Source: Leucobacter ruminantium (GTDB taxonomy: Bacteria; Actinomycetota; Actinomycetes; Actinomycetales; Microbacteriaceae). Taken from it: a DNA stretch of 64,000 nucleotides. The stretch lies in the NCBI RefSeq assembly GCF_017565705.1, contig NZ_JAGDYL010000020.1:1-64000 (forward strand), given 5' to 3'. Position 1 is the first letter of the stretch. Each line of letters starts with the position of its first letter. The translations under genes and the position numbers were made by a program. Positions 58,894 through 64,000 of the stretch are shown piece by piece. The notes under the pieces were generated by a model. The model worked only from the letters and a program-made list of their open reading frames with translations, searched no databases and was not told where the DNA came from.

Positions 58894-59299
58894 TGCGTGT
58901 GACGGGCATGCGGACGACCGGTGAACGGGGCTTTTCGGGCCTGTGGAAACTGTGACCCGAACAGGCCTTCGAATCGCGGAGAACGGGGGTGATTTGTCCA
59001 CATGTCAAATCGGATGAATACACTCAACTTCAGGTTGAGAGTTGAATAACTTCAGGCCTGTGGATTATGAAAACACCTGATCATAAGCTATAAAAACCGT
59101 GGAGCGTAAAAGTTTCCCACAAGTTCTCCCCAGGCATGTGAGTAATCTCGCGCCTGAATGCGGAAGATATCCACCGAGTTATCCACAGGGTGATTCTCGG
59201 TCCGTTTGTCGGGTCGTCCGAGCTCGCCTAGCGTGAATGTCAGAGGTCCGGTGTTGACTGCATTCCACCCCTCGAACCACAGCCGTAAGGAGTGACCGA
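58894..59299. other. dnaB upstream region with DnaA-box-like sites
   Basis: 406 bp, locally AT-rich. TTATCCACA is perfect at 59179-59187; one-mismatch copies are TTGTCCACA at 58994-59002 and TGTGGATTA (- strand) at 59059-59067. The segment TCAACTTCAGGTTGAGAGTTGA around 59022-59046 has internal symmetry. No gene. DnaA may regulate dnaB or be titrated here. Confidence 0.65.
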
Positions 59300-60676
59300 G
59301 TGTCCATCGCTCACCTGGGGATCTCGGATCCCTTCGTCGAAGAACCCGGGCGCGGGAACGAGCGCACGCCTCCGTACGACCTGCTCGCCGAGCAGAGCGC
59401 GCTCGGCGGCATGCTGCTCTCCAAAGACGCGGTCGCCGACGTCACGGGCCTGCTCAAGGGCGGCGACTTCTACGTGCCCAAGCACGAGGTGATCTACGAG
59501 GCGGTGCTGTCGCTCTACTCGCGCGGCGAACCCACCGACGTGATCACCGTGACCGATGAGCTCACGAAGACCGGCGAGCTGCAGCGCGCGGGCGGGGCCG
59601 AGTACCTCCACACGCTGACGAGCATCGTGCCCACCGCTGCCAACGCGAGCTTCTACGCGGAGATCGTCTCGGAGAAGGCGCTGCTGCGCCGCCTCGTCGA
59701 GGCGGGCACGCGCATCGTGCAGATGGGCTACGCCGGCGAGGGCGAGGCGATCGACCTCGTCAACGTCGCGCAGTCCGAGATCTACGGCGTGACCGGCGAG
59801 AGCCAGGGCGAGGACTACGTGCCCCTGCACCTCGCCGTCGACGCCGCGCTCGAGGAGATCAACAAGGCCAACGGGGCGGCCGACGGCATGCTGGGCGTTC
59901 CCACCGGCTTCAGCGAGCTCGACGCCATGACCAACGGCTTCGCCGGCGGGCAGATGATCATCATCGCCGCGCGACCCGCAATGGGAAAGTCCACGCTCGC
60001 GATGGATGTCGCGCGCAACGCCTCGGTGCACGCGAACGCCCCCACGGTGTTCTTCTCCCTCGAGATGGGGCGCGCCGAGATCGCGATGCGCCTGCTCGCC
60101 GCCGAGGCCTCGATCCCGATGCAGACGCTCCGCAAAGGCGCGCTCGACAACAGAGATTTCCAGAAGCTCGCGGCCACGCAGGCTCGCGTCGCCGAGGCAC
60201 CGCTCTTCATCGACGACAGCCCGAACCTCACGCTGGTCGAGATCCGCGCGAAGTGCCGCCGCCTCAAGCAGCAGCACGGGCTCCGCATGGTCGTCATCGA
60301 CTACCTCCAGCTGCTCTCGAGCGGCAAGAAGTCCGAGAGCAGGCAGCAGGAGGTCTCGGAGTTCTCGCGCGCGCTGAAGCTGCTCTCCAAGGAGCTCGAC
60401 GTGCCCGTGATCGCGCTCTCCCAGTTGAACCGAGCCTCCGAGCAGCGCGCCGACAAGATGCCGGCGATCAGCGACCTCCGCGAATCGGGTTCGCTCGAGC
60501 AGGACGCCGATATGGTCATCCTGCTGCACCGCGAGGCCGTCGGCGATCGCGACAGTCCCCGTGCGGGCGAGGCCGACTTCATCCTCGCCAAGCAGCGCAA
60601 CGGGCCCACGGGCACCGTCACCGTGGCGTTCCAGGGGCACTACTCGCGCTTCCAGGACATGCCCCAGGGCGTCTGA
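59300..60676 (+). CDS. dnaB: replicative DNA helicase
   Basis: GTG 59300 follows AAGGAG by 7 nt. 458 residues with the N-terminal DnaG-binding domain (EQSALGGMLLSKDAVADV) and a RecA-like motor. Walker A is ARPAMGKSTLA and Walker B MVVIDYLQLL; the arginine-finger region is SEQRADKMPAISDLRESGSLEQDAD. No intein interrupts it, unlike several actinobacterial DnaBs. It is a stand-alone gene after the S6 operon. Confidence 0.96.
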   Translation: MSIAHLGISDPFVEEPGRGNERTPPYDLLAEQSALGGMLLSKDAVADVTGLLKGGDFYVPKHEVIYEAVLSLYSRGEPTDVITVTDELTKTGELQRAGGAEYLHTLTSIVPTAANASFYAEIVSEKALLRRLVEAGTRIVQMGYAGEGEAIDLVNVAQSEIYGVTGESQGEDYVPLHLAVDAALEEINKANGAADGMLGVPTGFSELDAMTNGFAGGQMIIIAARPAMGKSTLAMDVARNASVHANAPTVFFSLEMGRAEIAMRLLAAEASIPMQTLRKGALDNRDFQKLAATQARVAEAPLFIDDSPNLTLVEIRAKCRRLKQQHGLRMVVIDYLQLLSSGKKSESRQQEVSEFSRALKLLSKELDVPVIALSQLNRASEQRADKMPAISDLRESGSLEQDADMVILLHREAVGDRDSPRAGEADFILAKQRNGPTGTVTVAFQGHYSRFQDMPQGV

Positions 60677-60720
60677 GCCTATAGGCGCATCCCGCGAGCG
60701 TAGATGCGCCGTCGGCGTGG

Positions 60721-60744
60721 CGAACCCCCGCTCCCGGGGGTTCG
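60721..60744 (+). terminator. hairpin after dnaB
   Basis: CGAACCCCC (60721-60729) pairs with GGGGGTTCG (60736-60744), 9 perfect pairs and a 6-nt loop, 45 bp after the dnaB stop and 4 bp before the palindromic element at 60749. No U-run. Confidence 0.6.
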
Positions 60745-60748
60745 TCAA

Positions 60749-60905
60749 GAGGCCGCGCGGGTAGGCGTGCCGTAGCGAGGATGCGTTCGGCGTGATTCTG
60801 GCAAGGCGGAGGAGGAAGGGTTTGCTGGATGTAAATTCGACGACGATAACGCAGCCAGAATCGCGCCGAACGCACCGCAGTAGGTGCGCCTATCCGCGCG
60901 GCCTC
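60749..60905. mobile_element. 157-bp palindromic element sharing a core with the oriC element
   Basis: Imperfect inverted-repeat arms (from GAGGCCGCGCGG at 60749 to its complement ending at 60905) enclose a 52-nt core at 60801-60852, GCAAGGCGGAGGAGG...GACGATAACGC. The core is the inverse of 43181-43231 with few differences, but the outer ends differ. No coding capacity. Length (157 against 158 bp) also matches. Confidence 0.7.
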
Positions 60906-60947
60906 TACGGCCGACACGATAGACTGATCTGCGGAGAAAGGGGTGTC

Positions 60948-61553
60948 ATGGCTGCAGCGGTACCGACGGCTGCGGAGTCGACGACCCCGGAAGCGCCCGT
61001 CTCGCGCGCGGTACGCCTGGTCCGTGCGATCGCGCTGCTGCTGGGCGGCCTCGCGATCACCTTCTCCGCGACGCTGCACGAGCAACTCGGCTTCGACCTC
61101 GGCATCTCCGCTGCCGTCATCGGGGCCGTGGGCATTGCCCACCTCGTCGAGTGGGTCTCGCGGCGCGCTTCCTCCCCCAGCGCCGTGCCCCTGATCGCCG
61201 GTGCGGTGTCGGTGGCCGCCGCGGTCGCACTCCCGTTCACGGTCTCGGCGATCGGATTCGCGGTCACCGTCGCGGCGTGGGCGCTCGTCGCCGCGCTGCT
61301 CGAGTTCGTGGGCGCCGCGGTGCGCCCGGGCAGCCGACCGGACGCGACGCTGCTCGGCGCGATCGGCGTGCTGCTCGCGCTGCTCGCGCTGCTCTTCCGC
61401 GAGGATCCGGTGGCCGTCGTCGGCCTGCTCGGCGCATACGCGATCATCGCCGGCGTCTTCCTCGCGATCTCCGCCTTCGACATCCGCCGCGGCCCCGCCG
61501 CGGACCCCGCAGACTCCTCGGCAGCCGCCGGCTCCGAGCCCACCGCCCCGTAG
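60948..61553 (+). CDS. DUF308/HdeD-like membrane protein
   Basis: ATG 60948 after GGAGAAAGGGG. 201 residues with six hydrophobic segments from about residue 23 to 185 (AIALLLGGLAITFSATL, GISAAVIGAVGIAHLVEW, and others), an arrangement typical of HdeD-like proteins. The C-terminus is hydrophilic. A TAGACT -10-like box lies at 60920-60925. Function unknown. Confidence 0.7.
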   Translation: MAAAVPTAAESTTPEAPVSRAVRLVRAIALLLGGLAITFSATLHEQLGFDLGISAAVIGAVGIAHLVEWVSRRASSPSAVPLIAGAVSVAAAVALPFTVSAIGFAVTVAAWALVAALLEFVGAAVRPGSRPDATLLGAIGVLLALLALLFREDPVAVVGLLGAYAIIAGVFLAISAFDIRRGPAADPADSSAAAGSEPTAP

Positions 61554-61563
61554 AAAGCCCACG

Positions 61564-61857
61564 ATGACCCAGTCTCCCGAGCCCGCCCCGCAGCACCCCG
61601 TGACTCCGTCGCGCAGGGAACGCCTGCGACCGCTCGAGCTCATCGGCTTCTCGGCCGTGCTCGGAGTCTTCTCCGGTCTCGTCGTGCTGCTCGTGACCCG
61701 CGACCTGGTGCTGGCCGCGGTCTTCTTCGGTATCGGCTTCATCGTCTCGGTCATGATGGTCGCGCTGCTCGGCCTAGGGGGCAAGCCCAGCGAGGCCGAT
61801 GTGCAGGCCAGGAAGGACCTGCAGGGCCCCGCGGGCGGCGACAAGAACTGGCACTGA
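61564..61857 (+). CDS. small two-TM membrane protein
   Basis: ATG 61564, 10 bp after the previous gene. 97 residues; two membrane helices (LELIGFSAVLGVFSGLVVLL and LVLAAVFFGIGFIVSVMMVALLG) between a Pro-rich N-terminus and an acidic/charged C-terminus (SEADVQARKDLQGPAGGDKNWH). Conserved-looking and likely cotranscribed with the preceding membrane protein. No function known. Confidence 0.7.
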   Translation: MTQSPEPAPQHPVTPSRRERLRPLELIGFSAVLGVFSGLVVLLVTRDLVLAAVFFGIGFIVSVMMVALLGLGGKPSEADVQARKDLQGPAGGDKNWH

Positions 61858-62163
61858 GCGCGAGGGTCGGTGCGGCGGCTCCGCCGTTCCGCTGATCGCT
61901 TGCGACGCACGGCTCCCGGATCCGCGTCGCAGCCGGACCGAGGGGCGCGGCCGACGGCCCCTCATCTCGTATCTGCTTCCCGACTGATCCGTGGGAGCGA
62001 CCGCGCCGGGCGGAGCGCAGCCATCGAATCCGGGTCTGGCGCTCACGGCGATCCTTGTGTACCATCTCCAACAGCATTCTGTTATCGCTCACATTCACGG
62101 CGGTACCAGTCGAGGCAATCCCGGATGCGCGAATCCGTACCCCAGACATCGAGGAGGATGTCC
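61858..62163. other. intergenic region upstream of glycosidase
   Basis: 306 bp with no gene. The glycosidase promoter should lie in the right part; a LacI-type operator candidate is at 62080-62093, with GAGGAGG (ribosome site) at 62151-62157. Confidence 0.6.
62080..62093. promoter_or_regulatory. LacI-family operator candidate
   Basis: TGTTATCGCTCACA is a 14-bp pseudo-palindrome with the central CG typical of LacI/PurR-family operators. It sits about 70 bp upstream of the glycosidase start, where a sugar-responsive repressor would act. No such regulator is in the window. Confidence 0.5.
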
Positions 62164-64000
62164 ATGCACGATCCCGCCCGACCGAAACGCCGGTCCCGCC
62201 ACGGAAGACTGCGTCGGCTCGGCGCCATCGTCGCCGCGAGTGCGCTGACGCTCGGCATCGCCATTCCCGCCGCGCACGCGGAAGCACCGGCCGATACCGT
62301 CGCGAACTTCACCTTCGACGAGGCGCCGGTCGACGGCGTCTTCACCTCGGGCGACGTTCGCGCGACCGTCAGGGGAACCGCCAAGCTCGTCGAGGGGCAG
62401 GCTGGGCAGGGCACGGCGGCTCGCCTCGGATCGGGGTTCTGGCTCGACCTCGCCAAGACCGACGGGTCGCCCGTGCTCCAGGGGCTCGATGCCGTCACGC
62501 TCTCCTACGACAGCAAGCCCGAGGCAGGCAACCAGGGGTGGACCGTTTTCGCACCGCGTGAGGCGGCTGCCCAGGTCTTCCAGAGGGAGACCTATCTCGG
62601 CGTTCTCGACACCGAGTCGGCGATCACGGTCGAGCGCTACAACAACACCGGCGTCCGCAACCTCGAAGGCAACATCACGGCCACGGGCAACCGCATCGGC
62701 TGGAAGCACGTCGACCTCGTCATCGATGGCGCCACGGCGAAGCTCTACGTCAACCGGGTGCTCGTGTCGACCAACACCACGGGCGAGACGCTCACCGGCA
62801 TCGTGGGCCAGGCCGGAGGGAAGCTGCAGATCGGCAAGGCCAACTGGGGCGCCGGCGAGTACTTCTCGGGACTCATCGACAACCTGACGATCACGCCGCG
62901 GGCGCTGAGCGAGGCCGAGATCATCCCGCCGAACGACGCGCTCGCACAGCAGGACGCGGCGGATCTCGCGATCGAGAACGCCGACGACATCCGCGGCAAC
63001 TTCTCACTGCCGAGCAAGGGATCGCGCGGCTCGAGCATCGGGTGGGAGATCGTGAGCGGCGTCGAGCTCGCGACGCTCGAGGACGGTGTGAATGACGCAA
63101 CGCGCCGCGTCGTCGTCACCCGCCCCGCTTCGGGGGCGTCTGCCGGGAGCATCGCTCTCCGCGCGACAGTCACCAACGGGTCGGCCACCGCGACGAGGGA
63201 CTTCAGCCTCACGGTCACGCCGAAGCCGGCAGACGCGGGCGATCCCGAGGCCTACGTCTGGGCCTACTTCACCGGCGAGGGCGTGGGAGGCGAGAAGATC
63301 AGCCTTGCGGCCTCCAAGGGCAACAACGCGCTCGACTGGTACACGCTGAACGAGGGTGAGCCGCTATTCAGCTCGTCGCTCGGCGAGCAGGGGTTGAGGG
63401 ATCCCTTCATCATCCGCTCCCACGACGGCGACAAGTTCTACATGCTCGCCACCGACCTCAAGATCGACGGCCGCGCAGGCAGCTTCATGACTGCGCAGGT
63501 CAACGGATCGCTCGGCATCGAGATCTGGGAGTCGACGAACCTCGTGAACTGGACGGCGCAGCGCCACGCGGTCGTGAACACCCCCTTCGCGGGCAACACC
63601 TGGGCTCCCGAGGCGTATTGGGACGATGAGCTGGGCACTTATGTCGTCTACTGGGCGTCGAACCTCTACGACAAGCAGAACACGACGGAACGCACCAGGC
63701 CCAACTACAACCGGATGATGTATGTCACGACCGACGACTTCATCAGCTTCTCCGAGCCGCAGGTGTGGATCGATGTCGACCGCAGGGGCCAGGACGGCTC
63801 GGGCTCGATCGACGTCACCGTGCAGAAGGTCGGCGACGCCTACGTGCGCGTCTACAAGGACGAGAACACCATGTCGCTCCGCCAGGAGCAGTCGAGCGAT
63901 CTGCTCGCGACCGTCGGTGGCGCCGGCGTGAAGAACTACTCGTCGACCGTCGGTGCGTCGAGCGGCTGGTCGCAGATGGGCACCGAGATCGGCAACGGCA
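62164..64000 (+). CDS. secreted LamG / GH43-like glycosidase (partial)
   Basis: ATG 62164 has GAGGAGG 6 nt upstream; an ATG at 62158 lies too close to that site. The 612 visible residues show a signal peptide (RRLGAIVAASALTLGIAIPAAHAEA, cleavage near AHA-E), a LamG-like concanavalin fold (residues about 45-255), an Ig-like bacterial domain (about 260-350) and a five-bladed-propeller start (LRDPFIIRSHDGDKFYMLATDLKI, WAPEAYWDDELGTYVVYW) of GH43 type. It should attack plant arabinan or xylan side chains outside the cell. The 3' end runs off the window. Confidence 0.85.
   Translation, partial: MHDPARPKRRSRHGRLRRLGAIVAASALTLGIAIPAAHAEAPADTVANFTFDEAPVDGVFTSGDVRATVRGTAKLVEGQAGQGTAARLGSGFWLDLAKTDGSPVLQGLDAVTLSYDSKPEAGNQGWTVFAPREAAAQVFQRETYLGVLDTESAITVERYNNTGVRNLEGNITATGNRIGWKHVDLVIDGATAKLYVNRVLVSTNTTGETLTGIVGQAGGKLQIGKANWGAGEYFSGLIDNLTITPRALSEAEIIPPNDALAQQDAADLAIENADDIRGNFSLPSKGSRGSSIGWEIVSGVELATLEDGVNDATRRVVVTRPASGASAGSIALRATVTNGSATATRDFSLTVTPKPADAGDPEAYVWAYFTGEGVGGEKISLAASKGNNALDWYTLNEGEPLFSSSLGEQGLRDPFIIRSHDGDKFYMLATDLKIDGRAGSFMTAQVNGSLGIEIWESTNLVNWTAQRHAVVNTPFAGNTWAPEAYWDDELGTYVVYWASNLYDKQNTTERTRPNYNRMMYVTTDDFISFSEPQVWIDVDRRGQDGSGSIDVTVQKVGDAYVRVYKDENTMSLRQEQSSDLLATVGGAGVKNYSSTVGASSGWSQMGTEIGNG

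Noticed and set aside
59300-60676. Intein in DnaB
   Set aside because: The length is 458 residues and motor motifs are contiguous, so no intein is present.

Overview
This is a high-GC actinobacterial chromosome segment spanning the replication-origin neighbourhood, with two integrated elements stacked at a tRNA-Ala gene on its left side. The gene order rplI-rpsR-ssb-rpsF, cca, DUF6049, trxB-trxA, parB-parA-rsmG-jag-yidC-yidD-rnpA-rpmH // dnaA-dnaN-recF-DUF721-gyrB-gyrA-DUF3566-tRNA-Ile is the classic actinobacterial oriC layout. The DUF6049 protein, frequent GTG starts and intergenic repeats point to the family Microbacteriaceae; a Leucobacter-like genus is a guess only.

Region 1 (1-6578): the right part of an integrated element (element A). 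It holds the tail of an IS5-family insertion sequence, an accessory gene whose 3' end was overwritten by that IS, a single-protein MmeI-like (type IIL/IIG) restriction-modification enzyme, a small HTH protein divergent from a three-gene cassette, an excisionase-like protein and a tyrosine integrase ending next to a 43-bp att repeat.

Region 2 (6579-22211): a compact prophage (element B) of 15.59 kb, bounded by 43-bp direct repeats that copy the 3' half of tRNA-Ala(TGC). Its left arm has a 52-aa zinc-finger protein and integrase on the + strand. A lysis, tail, head and packaging block with a few small genes is on the - strand. A divergent immunity region (HTH protein and repressor) lies at the right end. 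The attachment core is inside the 3' end of the repressor ORF. Re-joining the ends in silico gives a 125-aa phage-form repressor whose stop overlaps the start of the zinc-finger gene (TAATG), which in turn overlaps the integrase start (GTGA). This is the layout of integration-dependent immunity switches and is the most interesting system in the window.

Region 3 (22170-34126): tRNA-Ala, then a glycogen/alpha-glucan block on the - strand, in transcription order alpha-glucosidase, glgP, glgB, glgC, glgA, glgX, with ATGA overlaps at glgB/glgC and glgA/glgX, followed by tRNA-Ile. It covers ADP-glucose supply, chain synthesis, branching, debranching, phosphorolysis and maltooligosaccharide hydrolysis.

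Region 4 (34201-50098): the origin. gyrA, gyrB, DUF721, recF, dnaN and dnaA run leftward; rpmH through parB run rightward. DnaA boxes lie between dnaN and dnaA and between dnaA and rpmH. Three exact parS sites are present, two of them inside recF. A 158-bp inverted-repeat element with IS5-like ends sits between the origin and dnaA and abuts the dnaA stop codon.

Region 5 (50099-64000): a SRPBCC protein, trxB-trxA, DUF6049 (without the usual murJ), cca, a PIG-L deacetylase, rpsF-ssb-rpsR-rplI, dnaB with DnaA-box-like sites upstream, a second 157-bp palindromic element, two membrane proteins, and a secreted LamG/GH43-type glycosidase running off the window.
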